Shown: piece by piece, positions 40,595 to 50,475 of the stretch | How positions within the stretch are numbered: the first letter of the stretch is position 1 | How the letters are laid out: every line of letters starts with the position of its first letter | DNA from: an uncultured Halomonas sp. | Lineage (GTDB): Bacteria; Pseudomonadota; Gammaproteobacteria; Pseudomonadales; Halomonadaceae | Assembly: GCF_946887195.1 (NCBI RefSeq) | Contig: NZ_CAMPKE010000010.1 | Span: 62,001 to 126,000, forward strand | Reading direction: 5' to 3' | Length of the DNA stretch: 64,000 nucleotides | The notes under the pieces: generated by a model | Databases searched by the model: none | The model's input: the letters and a program-made list of their open reading frames with translations, nothing else | What the model was told of the DNA's origin: nothing | Made by a program: the position numbers and the translations under genes

Positions 40595-41992
40595 ATGAAG
40601 TTCCGTCCTGCATTCAATCCGTTCTCCCGCCGGGTACGTCGCACGGAGATCGTCCTGGCACTGGCCGGCGCGCTCGCGCTGGGCAGCGGCGTGGCCTGGG
40701 GTCAACTGGGATACCAGACCAGCGGCAGCGTCATCGGCGATGACGTCATGTACTCGATCGGTGGCGGCAACGCCGTGTCGATGGGACGTGCAGCCGGCAT
40801 GCGCTCCATCGGTGTCGGCGTGGGTTGGAACAGCAACTTGATCTGCGGCGACATGAGCATCCAGACCACGTTGAAGAACCAACTTAACGGCATTACCAAC
40901 GGCTTCCAGCAAATCATGTCGTCGGTGATCCAGAGTGCCACCAGTGCGGTGGCATCGTTGCCCGCACTGATCATCCAGCGGGCCGATCCCGGTCTGTACA
41001 ACCTGCTCACCAATGGCGTGCTGCAGGCGCGGCTGGATTTCGACCGCAGCAAGCTGACGTGCCGTGCCATGGCCGAGAAGATGGCCGAAACGGCGGGCGG
41101 CCAACTCGGCTGGAGCCAGATGGCCGAAGGGCTGGCGCTGCGCGATGCCGTGTCGAGCACGGATGCGGTCTCGGCCATCGAGCAGGCCGAGACGCGCCGC
41201 GGCAATGACGGCGTGCCGTGGGTCGGGGGCAGCAACGCGGGCGGCTCCGGCCAGCCCGCGATCAAGGTCGTCGGCGATGTCACCCGCGCTGGCTACAATC
41301 TGGTCAACGGCCGCGGCGTGACCGACACCTCGTCCATTGCGCCGGCCAGTTGCAGCAGTCTCTCGTGCCAGACCTGGACCTCGCCGCAGGCTGCCGTCGA
41401 GTGGGCCACGCGCGTGCTCGGCGAGAAGGAGCAGCGCACGTGCGATGCCTGCACCAAGACCGAGACGACGCCGGGCGTCGGGCTCACGCCGCTGATCCAG
41501 GAGGAGTACGACGCCAAGCTGCAGGCGCTCCAGGACCTGGTAACCAAGGCCAAGAACACGACGCCGGAGAACCTGCGCGAAGCTGGCAGTGCGTCGCTGC
41601 CGATCACGCGCGGCGTGATCGAGGCGCTGCGCGACGAGCCCGACCAGCACCTGCTGTCGCAGCGCCTCGCGTCCGAGGTCGCGCTGGCATCCGTGCTGGA
41701 GAAAGCGCTGCTGCTGCAGCGCACGCTGCTCACGGGCAAGAAGGAGCCCAACGTCGCGGCGAACGAACTTGCCGTGGAGGCGGTGAACCACGAGAGCGAC
41801 ACGCTCGACCGTGAGATTCGCAACCTCAAGACCGAACTGGAGCTGCGGCGCGAACTGGCGAACAACTCGCCCATGGCGATCATCCAGCGCCACGGCGCGC
41901 GCGCGGCCGGTTCGCGCGGCATCTACGAGGGCGATCCTGTGCCGGACCGTCTCGACCAGCTCCAGAAGGGCAATCCGGGGAGTCGGCCATGA
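40595..41992 (+). CDS. PFL_4711-family ICE protein (TIGR03755)
   Basis: This 465-residue protein has an N-terminal hydrophobic segment (IVLALAGALALGSGVAWGQ), a central alpha-helical region with small residues, and a C-terminal coiled coil (about residues 310-440). Cysteine pairs (CSSLSCQTW; CDACTKTE) lie near residues 253-290. It matches TIGR03755, a TraH-like mating-channel protein. Coupled by 4-nt overlap to the following small membrane protein. Confidence 0.87.
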   Translation: MKFRPAFNPFSRRVRRTEIVLALAGALALGSGVAWGQLGYQTSGSVIGDDVMYSIGGGNAVSMGRAAGMRSIGVGVGWNSNLICGDMSIQTTLKNQLNGITNGFQQIMSSVIQSATSAVASLPALIIQRADPGLYNLLTNGVLQARLDFDRSKLTCRAMAEKMAETAGGQLGWSQMAEGLALRDAVSSTDAVSAIEQAETRRGNDGVPWVGGSNAGGSGQPAIKVVGDVTRAGYNLVNGRGVTDTSSIAPASCSSLSCQTWTSPQAAVEWATRVLGEKEQRTCDACTKTETTPGVGLTPLIQEEYDAKLQALQDLVTKAKNTTPENLREAGSASLPITRGVIEALRDEPDQHLLSQRLASEVALASVLEKALLLQRTLLTGKKEPNVAANELAVEAVNHESDTLDREIRNLKTELELRRELANNSPMAIIQRHGARAAGSRGIYEGDPVPDRLDQLQKGNPGSRP

Positions 41993-42360
41993 GCCCGGCG
42001 CGCATGGCCTGGCGGCCGCTGCGCTGGTTGTTCAGCCGGCGCGCGGCGAAGACGCTGCTGTGGCTGGTGCTTATCGTTGCCGCCGCAGTGGGGGCGAACG
42101 TCGCGGGCATCAACCTGGTCGGCAGCGTTGCAGGCTGGGAACGGTGGCTGGCGGCCTCCGCAGGGTATTTCTTCATCTGGCGGCTGTGCGTGTACGCGGC
42201 AACGGCCTATGGATGGTTCTGGATGCGCCGCCGGGTGCTGGCCCGCGAAGACCAAAGCGGGACAGATGGGCAGGCGCGGCGCCGGCTGATCCGTACCGAG
42301 GTCGCCGGCGTCGTCGCCATCGTCGCGCTGGAAGCCAGCCTGTTGATGCAGGCCGCTTGA
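41989..42360 (+). CDS. Small integral membrane protein of the transfer operon (123 aa)
   Basis: A 123-residue protein with three hydrophobic segments (TLLWLVLIVAAAVGANVAGIN; WLAASAGYFFIWRLCVYAATA; EVAGVVAIVALEASLLMQA, each in broken form). No named family is recognised. It occupies a conserved place between PFL_4711 and TraG in these ICEs. ATGA overlap at 41989; TraG follows after 15 nt. Confidence 0.8.
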   Translation: MSPARMAWRPLRWLFSRRAAKTLLWLVLIVAAAVGANVAGINLVGSVAGWERWLAASAGYFFIWRLCVYAATAYGWFWMRRRVLAREDQSGTDGQARRRLIRTEVAGVVAIVALEASLLMQAA

Positions 42361-42375
42361 GGGGAGATCGGGGCC

Positions 42376-43896
42376 ATGACGCTCTTCACGACCGACTATC
42401 TGGAGTACTACCTCACCCTCGTGTCCTGGATCGTCAACAACGGTATCTGGGCCGTGCTGGTGTCCAGCGGGGTGTTCGCGCTGCCTTTCGTCGCCATCGT
42501 CGTGCAGGAGTGGCTGAAGGCCCGCGCGGAAGGCGCTGACGAGGGCAACAAAGGCGTTCTGAGTGCCGCCCGTATCGAGAACCGGGTGTTCGTCGCGATC
42601 GTGGTGGTGATGTTCGCGGGCATTCCGTTCATCGACGTGGACCTCAGCACCATCCAGTACGACAGCTCGCGCTCGGCGCAGTGCCAGGTCAGCGTGCCGC
42701 AGCCCACGGAAACCGGCTGGTCGCAGTCCTTCAGCACCATCAACAACCAGTCGGCGAAGGTGCCGGTCTGGTGGGCTTTCATGCACGCGCTCTCGCGCGC
42801 CGTCACGAGCGCCTCGGTAGCGGCGATCCCGTGCGGTACGGACCTGCGGCAGATGAGGATGGAGATCGACGCGACCCGCATTGACGACCCGGTACTGGCT
42901 CAGGAGGTCGCGGACTTCTCGCGGGATTGCTATGGGCCTGCGCGGGCCAAATTGTTCATGCAGCGCCCGGATCTCGATGAGCAGCAGATGCACGACGTAA
43001 CCTGGATCGGCTCGCGCTTTTTCACGGACACGGGTGGCTACTACGACAGCTACCGCTCCAGCACGGCGCGCGAGGCATGGCCCTATGACGACACCCGCGA
43101 TGCAGGCCTCGCGCAGGTTGCCAATGGTGGCGGCTACCCGACCTGCAGGCAGTGGTGGTCAGACGGCAGCAACGGCCTGCGCGCGCGGCTGCTGGGGCAA
43201 GTGGACCCGACCCTGCTGAATCGCCTGGCGGGCTGGGCCGGGTTCCTCAGCCGGGCCGAGGTGGACGATTCGGTGATCCGCGCCATCGCGTCACCGCGGC
43301 AGCAGAAACTGAACCAGGGCAGCGTCTATACGGACTACGGCGGCCAGATCGACAAGACCCTGCCGAACATCGTGACGCGCGCCACGGGCGACGTGGGGAT
43401 GGCAGTCGGCGCGATTGCCGCGTTTCCTGCCATGGATGTCGTGCGCCAATCCCTGCCCATGATCCTCGCCTTACTGAAGATGGCGCTGGTCATCTGCATC
43501 CCGCTCGTGCTGGTTGTGGGCACCTACGACCTGAAGACGGTCGTCACCGTCAGCGTCGTGCAGTTCGCGCTGTTCTTCACGGACTTCTGGTTCCAGCTCG
43601 CACGCTGGATCGATTCAACGATTCTGGACGCGCTTTATGGCTGGGGCTTTGGCTGGAACCGGCCGCACACCAACTTTGACCCGCTGGTAGGGTTGAACAA
43701 CGCCTTCGGCGACATGCTCCTGATGTTCGTCATGGGCACGATGTTCCTGGTTCTGCCGGGATTCTGGCTGGCGAGCCTTACCTGGGTTGGGATTCGGGCC
43801 GGGCACGTCATCCAGGGACTTTCCGATGGCAGCAAGAGCGCCGGCCAAGCTGGCGGCAAGGGTGCCGGGGCGCTCACCGGAGGAAAACTGAAATAG
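42376..43896 (+). CDS. Conjugal transfer protein TraG, N-terminal-domain type
   Basis: This 506-residue protein has several transmembrane segments (about residues 12-55, 65-88, 345-385 and 395-445) and the TraG_N pattern near the start (YYLTLVSWIVNNGIWAVLVSSGVFALPF in broken form). TraG-type proteins stabilise mating pairs. ATG 42376 follows GGGGAGATCGGGGCC. It is the last gene of the third T4SS operon; the DUF3742 gene follows on the opposite strand. Confidence 0.88.
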   Translation: MTLFTTDYLEYYLTLVSWIVNNGIWAVLVSSGVFALPFVAIVVQEWLKARAEGADEGNKGVLSAARIENRVFVAIVVVMFAGIPFIDVDLSTIQYDSSRSAQCQVSVPQPTETGWSQSFSTINNQSAKVPVWWAFMHALSRAVTSASVAAIPCGTDLRQMRMEIDATRIDDPVLAQEVADFSRDCYGPARAKLFMQRPDLDEQQMHDVTWIGSRFFTDTGGYYDSYRSSTAREAWPYDDTRDAGLAQVANGGGYPTCRQWWSDGSNGLRARLLGQVDPTLLNRLAGWAGFLSRAEVDDSVIRAIASPRQQKLNQGSVYTDYGGQIDKTLPNIVTRATGDVGMAVGAIAAFPAMDVVRQSLPMILALLKMALVICIPLVLVVGTYDLKTVVTVSVVQFALFFTDFWFQLARWIDSTILDALYGWGFGWNRPHTNFDPLVGLNNAFGDMLLMFVMGTMFLVLPGFWLASLTWVGIRAGHVIQGLSDGSKSAGQAGGKGAGALTGGKLK

Positions 43897-43907
43897 CGCG
43901 AGGCCGG

Positions 43908-44273
43908 TCAGTCGTCGGTGTACAACTCGTGCGACGTGTCGTTGTACAGGTTGGGATCGTAGCCCGGCGTCTTGCGCAGCTCGGTGAGGTCGGTGAAAGG
44001 CCACTCGTCCTCATCCGAAGTATTTGCAGCAGCAGCCCATCCCGCCGCCGCAACGCCCAGCATCACGAGTGCAAACCAAAACGCAACGTAGAGCAGCACC
44101 CCCAGTACAGCCAGCTTGGCTACCCACACGAGCGCGGTAGCGCCAGCTCGCGGCATGCCCTTGGACACCAACCAGTTCGACGCCCGCCGTTCGCGTCGCG
44201 CATAGGCACGCCATCCGCGGCCAAAGGCGCGGCCGAGGCGTTCTGCGGTGCTGGTGCGGGTCGTCGTGTTCAT
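43908..44273 (-). CDS. DUF3742 family membrane protein
   Basis: This 121-residue protein has the DUF3742 pattern (ERLGRAFGRGWRAYARRERRASNWLVSKGMPR in broken form), then one or two transmembrane segments (LVWVAKLAVLGVLLYVAFWFALVMLGVAAAGWAAA in broken form) and an acidic tail. I chose ATG 44273 (CAGGAGACGACC upstream) over an in-frame start at 44318. The family is a conserved ICEclc-class member of unknown function, typically convergent with TraG as here. Confidence 0.85.
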   Translation of the reverse strand: MNTTTRTSTAERLGRAFGRGWRAYARRERRASNWLVSKGMPRAGATALVWVAKLAVLGVLLYVAFWFALVMLGVAAAGWAAAANTSDEDEWPFTDLTELRKTPGYDPNLYNDTSHELYTDD

Positions 44274-44357
44274 GGTCGTCTCCTGCTGTTGAGGAATGCC
44301 TATTCCAGTTTGCTCCACTTCATTCGGTTTGCGGCTTCAATGTGTTTTCTTGCTGCT

Positions 44358-44990
44358 TCAGGACGCTTCGTCATCCGGCCCCACCGGGCCGGGGTCGGGT
44401 TCAACGCCGATGCGGTAGGTAACAACGAAACGCGGCCAGTCCACATGGTCCACCAGGTCGATGTCCTCGATGACGCCAACCTTCGCTCCCGCACGCTCGA
44501 ACAGGGCGATGCTCTTGGCGGGATAGTTGTTGCGCGACGGATAGAGCACCCCGTCGAACAGCGCCTGGCCATCATCTCCGAGCATCGCATGCACCTGGGC
44601 GGACACCCGCTGTGTGTGCGTGTAGTCGCGGCTGGCCAACTGCTCCAGGTTCAGGCCGAAGTAGCCCGCTATGACGCCCTGCGCCGTGAGATCGGCCAGA
44701 AACACGTCGTCCATCACGCCTACTGCGCGCACCATCCGGGCTTGGACTTCTTTCAGCGCGATCGAGCGTTGCGTGTCCGCAAGCCACTGGTGCTTGTGAA
44801 ACACCGACTCCATCAGCGCCGTGGGCAGGTCGCGCCCCAGGTAGAGCACGCCGTAGGCCCCCGCTGGGTCATCGTAGCGATTCGTGCTGCTGCGGCCATA
44901 GTACAGCGGGCTGCCCCAATAGACGACGCGGCTCACATGCTGGAGCAGTTCACCGGCATCGATCAGGAACGAAGGCAGCTCGTGGCTCAT
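44358..44990 (-). CDS. RES-domain toxin
   Basis: This 210-residue protein has the RES-domain arrangement: RVVYWGSPLYYGRSSTNRYDDPAGAYGVLYLGRDLPTALMESVFH in broken form, with the Arg, Tyr and Glu/Ser catalytic-type positions, and a C-terminal SRNNYPAKSIALFE. RES toxins degrade NAD or ADP-ribosylate targets. It lies immediately downstream of its antitoxin gene (13-nt gap), in the usual order. Located beside the relaxase gene, it would stabilise the element. Confidence 0.85.
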   Translation of the reverse strand: MSHELPSFLIDAGELLQHVSRVVYWGSPLYYGRSSTNRYDDPAGAYGVLYLGRDLPTALMESVFHKHQWLADTQRSIALKEVQARMVRAVGVMDDVFLADLTAQGVIAGYFGLNLEQLASRDYTHTQRVSAQVHAMLGDDGQALFDGVLYPSRNNYPAKSIALFERAGAKVGVIEDIDLVDHVDWPRFVVTYRIGVEPDPGPVGPDDEAS

Positions 44991-45002
44991 GGCGGTCTCG
45001 CT

Positions 45003-45629
45003 TCAATGCACCTGGACGCCCAGCACGTTGAACACGGCCTCGGCCACGTCATCGATCGTGCCATGCGTCACCGCATCCACGGGCGAGCGACCACCCAGGC
45101 CTTCGAGGGGTTCGGACAGCGCGCGGTAGATCGTCCAGTGGTCGATGCCCTCGACCTCCTGGAGCACGGTTTGGGTCAACTGCTGCTTCACCGGGTCGAG
45201 CTGCCAGTCGGGCAGCTTCTGGCCGCGCGGCCCCACGTTCAGCGCCAGCAGCCGACGGGCGAGGATGTCCTTGTAGATTTGCTGGCGCGACTTGTCCGCC
45301 AGCTTGGCGAACTCGGCAGGCGGCAGGTTGTCCGGCTGGTTGAAGGCTTCCAGCAGCAAGGCGCGGCCTCGCTGGACATCGGTTTCAGCCGGTGTCCAGC
45401 GCGTGTCGGAGCGCAACGCGGCCGCCTTGCGCTGCAAGGCCTGCGCCACCGTTTCACCTTCCAGGTTGGCGGGCAGCGTCACCGCCTCCACGCGCTCGTG
45501 GATGAACGCCTGCAACTCAGCCGCGAACGCCGGTGCATCCCGGATTTCGACGGTATCGGCGAAGCGTCGCACATCCTCCACCGTGACTCGCGGCAGCCGG
45601 TCGGCAATGAATTCGATCGCAGTGGGCAT
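45003..45629 (-). CDS. RES antitoxin (Xre/MbcA/ParS-type toxin-binding protein)
   Basis: This 208-residue protein has an N-terminal helical region, a possible HTH (residues about 90-120, AEFAKLADKSRQQIYKDILARRLLAL) and a C-terminal segment with the MbcA/ParS toxin-binding pattern (HGTIDDVAEAVFNVLG). It would neutralise the RES toxin and repress its own promoter. A strong promoter with inverted-repeat operators lies directly upstream. Confidence 0.8.
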   Translation of the reverse strand: MPTAIEFIADRLPRVTVEDVRRFADTVEIRDAPAFAAELQAFIHERVEAVTLPANLEGETVAQALQRKAAALRSDTRWTPAETDVQRGRALLLEAFNQPDNLPPAEFAKLADKSRQQIYKDILARRLLALNVGPRGQKLPDWQLDPVKQQLTQTVLQEVEGIDHWTIYRALSEPLEGLGGRSPVDAVTHGTIDDVAEAVFNVLGVQVH

Positions 45630-45638
45630 GGTCAGCTC

Positions 45639-45720
45639 CCAGGTAGGTTTGAGACAGGATTCACTCTAGTCTCCTTTGTCGCATTTGTCAACTTAGTCGC
45701 CCGGGTGGGAGCCTACCTGG
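45639..45720 (-). promoter_or_regulatory. TA promoter with CCAGGTAGG / CCTACCTGG operator arms
   Basis: On the minus strand a sigma70-like promoter reads TTGACA (45686-45691), 17-nt spacer, TAGAGT (45663-45668). Inverted-repeat arms CCAGGTAGG (45639-45647) and CCTACCTGG (45712-45720) flank the promoter, 64 bp apart, a plausible paired operator for the antitoxin. Confidence 0.65.
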
Positions 45721-45729
45721 CGGTGTAGC

Positions 45730-45945
45730 GCCCCGGCAGCATAGGCCGGGGCCCAGCGCCAGGTCGCCGTCTAATCCATTCGTGCGGGTTCCGCATTGAC
45801 GCTGGAGCCGCAGCCCAGGCCCCGCTATACCGAAACGGTTAAAGGCCAAAGGGTCGAAACGGCAAGGGAATGGGGTGCAAGGGGAAAGGCCCTACCTTGA
45901 AAAGGCCAAAAGGCCTCCCGCCCGGCCCGCCATCAGGACACCGAC
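45730..45945. other. Candidate oriT / relaxase control region
   Basis: The segment between the TA promoter and traI has a perfect GCCCCGGC/GCCGGGGC inverted repeat (45730-45752) and four copies of AAAGGCC (45841, 45885, 45901, 45909) in a purine-rich stretch. In ICEclc-class elements oriT lies next to the relaxase gene, so this is the natural candidate here. No nick site can be identified by eye. Confidence 0.4.
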
Positions 45946-47817
45946 ATGCTCTCCCTGTTCCAGCGAAAACGGCCCCCGGTCGCTGCCGCGCCGTCGCCAG
46001 CACCCGCCACCGACCTCCCGAAAGGGTTGATGCGGCCGGAGTCGGCCGCATCGTTGCTCGCCACCCCGCGCCGGCAGAAGCTGCTGGAACACATCTGGCA
46101 GCGCACCTCGCTTTCGCGCAAGCAGTTCGCCTCCCTGTACCGCGCGCCGCTGGAGCGCTACGCCGAGCTGGTCCAGGCCTTCCCGGCTTCCGAAGCGCAT
46201 CACCATGCCTACCCGGGCGGCATGCTCGACCATGGCCTCGAAATCGTCGCCTACAGCCTAAAGCTGCGGCAGTCCCATCTGCTGCCCATCGGGGCCAGCC
46301 CCGAAGACCAGGCGGCGCAGGCCGAAGCCTGGACTGCGGCCGTCGCCTATGCCGCACTGCTCCATGACATCGGCAAGGTGGCCGTCGATCTGCACGTCGA
46401 GCTGGCCGACGGCAGCACCTGGCACCCATGGCACGGCCCGCTGCGCCAACCGTACCGCTTCCGCTACCGCGACGACCGCGAGTACCGGCTTCATAGCGCC
46501 GCGACAGGCTTGCTGTACCAGCAATTGCTCAATCGCGATCTGCTGGACTGGCTCAGTGGCTATCCATCCTTGTGGGCGCCGCTGCTCTACGTCTTGGCTG
46601 GGCAGTACGAGCACGCCGGGGTTCTGGGCGAGCTTGTCGTGCAGGCCGACCGCGCCTCCGTCGCCCAGGAGCTGGGCGGCGATCCCGCGCGCGCCATGGC
46701 CGCGCCCAAGCACTCGCTCCAACGCAAGCTGGTCAACGGGCTGCGCTACCTGCTCAAGGAAGAGCTGAAACTGAACCAGCCGGAGGCCTCCGATGGCTGG
46801 CTCACCGAGGACGCGCTGTGGCTGGTGAGCAAGACAGTCTCGGACAAGCTGCGCGCGCACCTGCTGTCCCAGGGGGTCGATGGCATCCCCGCGAACAACA
46901 CGGCCGTGTTCAACGTGCTACAGGATCATGCCATGTTGCAGCCCACCGCCTCCGGCAAGGCCATCTGGCGCGCAACTATTACCAGTGAGAGTGGCTGGTC
47001 CCATGCCTTCACGCTCCTGCGCCTGGCCCCGGCGCTGATCTGGGAGCCCTCGGAGCGACCCAGCCCATTTGCGGGAACCGTGACCGTGGACAACGCCGGC
47101 GAGGCCGAGGACGGGCCGCGCCCGTCCGCACCCGACGCTGCATTGCTACCTGGAGCAGCGGTGGCAACGGAGAAGGAGCCCGCAGCAAGCAGCCGTCCAG
47201 ATCAGTCGGGCGGAAGTCACGCCATACCTCCCAGCACGCAGCGCAATCCGGCCGACCCACTGGAAAGCATGCTGGCGATGTTCGAGACAACGCCTGAGCC
47301 GGAGCAGTCCGTCGAAGCCCCGCCAGAGGGTGCCGACGATGCAGCGGTGCCGCTCGACCCTCCCGCATCGGCCCCAGGTCCTTCGGCGCCGACCGCCGCG
47401 CCTGCGCCGCACGATTTCGCCTCATTTACCGGGCGGCCATCGGGCGAGCATTTCATGGCCTGGCTGAAACAGGCCGTCCAGACCCGCAAGCTCATCATCA
47501 ATGACGCCAAGGCCCTGGTACATACCGTGTCCGACACGGTTTACCTGATCAGCCCTGGTGTTTTCCAGCGCTACGCACAAGAGCATCCAACCATTGGGCC
47601 GCTTGCGAAGGACGCGGCCCTGCAGGACTGGCAGTGGGTGCAGAAGCGCTTTGAAAAACTCGGACTCCACAGGAAACAGCCATCGGGTCTGAACATCAGG
47701 ACGTGCGAGGTCATGGGACCGCGCAAAACGCGCCAGGTGCATGGCTATTTGCTCGAAGACCCATCGCACATATTCGATGCCGTTCCACCGAACAATCCTT
47801 ATCTGTCGCTCAAATAG
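45946..47817 (+). CDS. traI: MobH-family relaxase TraI
   Basis: This 623-residue protein has the TraI_2/MobH N-terminal HD-type domain: HHHAYPGGMLDHGLEI near residue 85 and LLHDIGKV (H140, D141). The C-terminal part (about residues 520-610) is the TraI_2_C winged-helix domain. In between is a disordered Pro/Ala/Glu linker. It nicks oriT and leads the strand into the channel. It starts a plus-strand unit next to the RES/Xre module and a candidate oriT. Confidence 0.92.
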   Translation: MLSLFQRKRPPVAAAPSPAPATDLPKGLMRPESAASLLATPRRQKLLEHIWQRTSLSRKQFASLYRAPLERYAELVQAFPASEAHHHAYPGGMLDHGLEIVAYSLKLRQSHLLPIGASPEDQAAQAEAWTAAVAYAALLHDIGKVAVDLHVELADGSTWHPWHGPLRQPYRFRYRDDREYRLHSAATGLLYQQLLNRDLLDWLSGYPSLWAPLLYVLAGQYEHAGVLGELVVQADRASVAQELGGDPARAMAAPKHSLQRKLVNGLRYLLKEELKLNQPEASDGWLTEDALWLVSKTVSDKLRAHLLSQGVDGIPANNTAVFNVLQDHAMLQPTASGKAIWRATITSESGWSHAFTLLRLAPALIWEPSERPSPFAGTVTVDNAGEAEDGPRPSAPDAALLPGAAVATEKEPAASSRPDQSGGSHAIPPSTQRNPADPLESMLAMFETTPEPEQSVEAPPEGADDAAVPLDPPASAPGPSAPTAAPAPHDFASFTGRPSGEHFMAWLKQAVQTRKLIINDAKALVHTVSDTVYLISPGVFQRYAQEHPTIGPLAKDAALQDWQWVQKRFEKLGLHRKQPSGLNIRTCEVMGPRKTRQVHGYLLEDPSHIFDAVPPNNPYLSLK

Positions 47818-47867
47818 CCGACTAAGAGGGGAAGTGCCACACGTTCTGTTTGAACGGGTGGCAGGCT

Positions 47868-48806
<939 letters not shown>

Positions 48807-48914
48807 TCACGGTCTTGAGCTTTGCGTGCAGACGCGTCCACAACAGCGCTTACAGGGTCCGACCGGGGTCCGCACCGGCGACTCCGCCCGTGACCACGGT
48901 CTTCCTTCAGCGGC

Positions 48915-49172
48915 TCACTGAAGACCGAGCGCCTTCATCAGCCTCGGCTTCTGGCTCGCGAAGGTGCCATAGAAGACCTCGTCGCCGACGATCGTGATCG
49001 GGGCCACGCGCACGCCGGTTCGTGACTTGGCCTCCGCGGAAATCTTCGGGTCGGTCAGGTCGCGCTCTTCAAACGCGATGCCCTGCTGGGACAACCACTC
49101 CTTTAGTGCCCGGCAGTCCGGGCAAGTTGGAGTGCTATAGATGAGGATGCGCGGGGTGTTGGCTTGGTTCAT
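48915..49172 (-). CDS. Glutaredoxin-like protein
   Basis: This 85-residue protein has a glutaredoxin fold with active-site CPDC (C17, C20) in YSTPTCPDCRALKEWL and the cis-proline region VRVAPITIVGDEVFYG. ATG 49172 is chosen over an in-frame GTG at 49202 because the latter overlaps the upstream gene; the DUF305 gene ends 10 nt earlier. It would reduce disulfides or glutathionylated proteins and shares the CueR-like promoter with the DUF305 gene, suggesting a metal-stress role. Confidence 0.88.
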   Translation of the reverse strand: MNQANTPRILIYSTPTCPDCRALKEWLSQQGIAFEERDLTDPKISAEAKSRTGVRVAPITIVGDEVFYGTFASQKPRLMKALGLQ

Positions 49173-49182
49173 GGTCGTGCCT

Positions 49183-49884
49183 TCACTTGCCCCGAGCGAC
49201 AAGCCAACTCTTCATCATGGCGATCTCGCCTTCCTGCGCGGAGATGACCTCCTGAGCCAACTTGCGGACCTCCGGGTTCTTGCCGTACTGCAGCGCCACC
49301 TTGGCCATGTCGATCGCACCCTGGTGGTGCGGGATCATGCCGCGCATGAAGTCCACATCGGCGTCGCCGCTGAAGTCGATCATCATGTCCGCATGCATGC
49401 GGTCGTTGCCGGCACGGTAGGCGGCCGTCGAGGCATCGCCCGAGCTGCCGGCCGCCGCCTGCTGGCCGTTGTCGCCCAGCCACTTGTTCATCATGGCGAT
49501 CTCGCCTTCCTGCACGGTGATGACCTCCTGGGCCAGCTTGTGAACCTCCGGGTCCTTGCCGTACTGCAGCGCCACCTTGGCCATGTCGATCGCGCCCTGG
49601 TGGTGCGGGATCATGCCACGCATGAAATCGACGTCGGCGTTGCCAGTGAACTGCGCTCCCATCCCGGCGTGCATCTGGTCGTTCACGGCGCGATACGCGG
49701 TCGTGGAAGGACTGTCATTGGCCGAGGCGCTGGAGGGCATCGCGTGCCCTTGGTGACCTCCGCCCGCACTGGCCTGCATCGCTTCACCCGACGGGACGAC
49801 CACCTTCTTCTGGACGGCCATCAGGCCGGCGGCGACCACGACGGCGCCCGCAATGAACAAGAGGCTGAACTTGTTGACCTTCAT
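49183..49884 (-). CDS. Tandem DUF305 protein, copper-linked
   Basis: This 233-residue protein has an N-terminal signal/anchor ([20 protein letters not shown]) and a His-rich spacer ([12 protein letters not shown]). Two DUF305 units follow, each with [20 protein letters not shown] (about residues 87 and 178). The two are nearly identical at DNA level too (about 49240-49390 and 49500-49650), showing a recent internal duplication. DUF305 proteins are often linked to copper export or storage. It is followed by a glutaredoxin gene in the same unit and preceded by a CueR-like promoter. Confidence 0.88.
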   Translation of the reverse strand: MKVNKFSLLFIAGAVVVAAGLMAVQKKVVVPSGEAMQASAGGGHQGHAMPSSASANDSPSTTAYRAVNDQMHAGMGAQFTGNADVDFMRGMIPHHQGAIDMAKVALQYGKDPEVHKLAQEVITVQEGEIAMMNKWLGDNGQQAAAGSSGDASTAAYRAGNDRMHADMMIDFSGDADVDFMRGMIPHHQGAIDMAKVALQYGKNPEVRKLAQEVISAQEGEIAMMKSWLVARGK

Positions 49885-49916
49885 GAAAAAACTCCTTGAA
49901 TGAGGTTGATGGGTTC

Positions 49917-49947
49917 ACTGTAGGGCCTCCCATTGTTGGAAGGTCAA
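49917..49947 (-). promoter_or_regulatory. CueR-like MerR-type promoter of the DUF305-glutaredoxin operon
   Basis: On the minus strand: TTGACC (-35, 49942-49947), a 19-nt spacer and TACAGT (-10, 49917-49922). The spacer carries CCTTCC-AACAAT-GGGAGG, the symmetric pattern of copper/silver/gold-sensing MerR regulators. The 19-nt spacing needs such a regulator for activation. It is 33 nt upstream of the DUF305 start. Confidence 0.65.
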
Positions 49948-50064
49948 GCCCTTATTTCGCCCGTCACTTGGCGCTGCACGGCGGTGTGCCCATGCCCATT
50001 TCAGTTGCAAGTAATTCTCAACAAAGGTAGGATGTTAGGACGTTAATAGCGAGAGTCCAGGATC

Positions 50065-50475
50065 ATGTCCCAGCAACCGAAAGTTCACGACACCAGCGAT
50101 TTCCCCATCGTCCGCTTCGACGGCGCAAGCATCTACAACGGATACAGCAGCGCCTGGTGCGCGGAAATGGATGAACTCGTCGCCTGCGGAAAGCCCTTCG
50201 TGCTTATCTACGTCGCGGGAGGGCCAGAAGAGACTCTCGACGATCGCGCTCAGCGCGGCGTCTGGCTGAAGACTCACAAGGAGACGCTTGGCGGCACATT
50301 GCTCGCGCTCATCCACGTCGAACCGGATTCGGATAAGCGAGCCCAGTTGGAGGCCATGCTGCCAAAGCTCGTCCAGGCTTTCGGTACACCGCAGTCCACC
50401 CGGGCCACCCACGCCGATGCCGAGGCGCTGGCCCGGTATGTCCTGGCGGGTGGTCGCGTCGAAGATTCGATATGA
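50065..50475 (+). CDS. Conserved hypothetical protein (136 aa)
   Basis: A soluble 136-residue protein (FPIVRFDGASIYNGYSSAWCAEMDELVACGKPFVLIYVAGGPEETLDD in broken form) with a STAS-like or anti-sigma-antagonist-like alternating pattern (FVLIYV, LLALIHVEPD), though no family is assigned. ATG 50065 follows AGTCCAGGATC. It is convergent with the GntR gene. A palindrome-like GTTAGGACGTTAA near 50033-50045 lies in its leader. Confidence 0.65.
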   Translation: MSQQPKVHDTSDFPIVRFDGASIYNGYSSAWCAEMDELVACGKPFVLIYVAGGPEETLDDRAQRGVWLKTHKETLGGTLLALIHVEPDSDKRAQLEAMLPKLVQAFGTPQSTRATHADAEALARYVLAGGRVEDSI

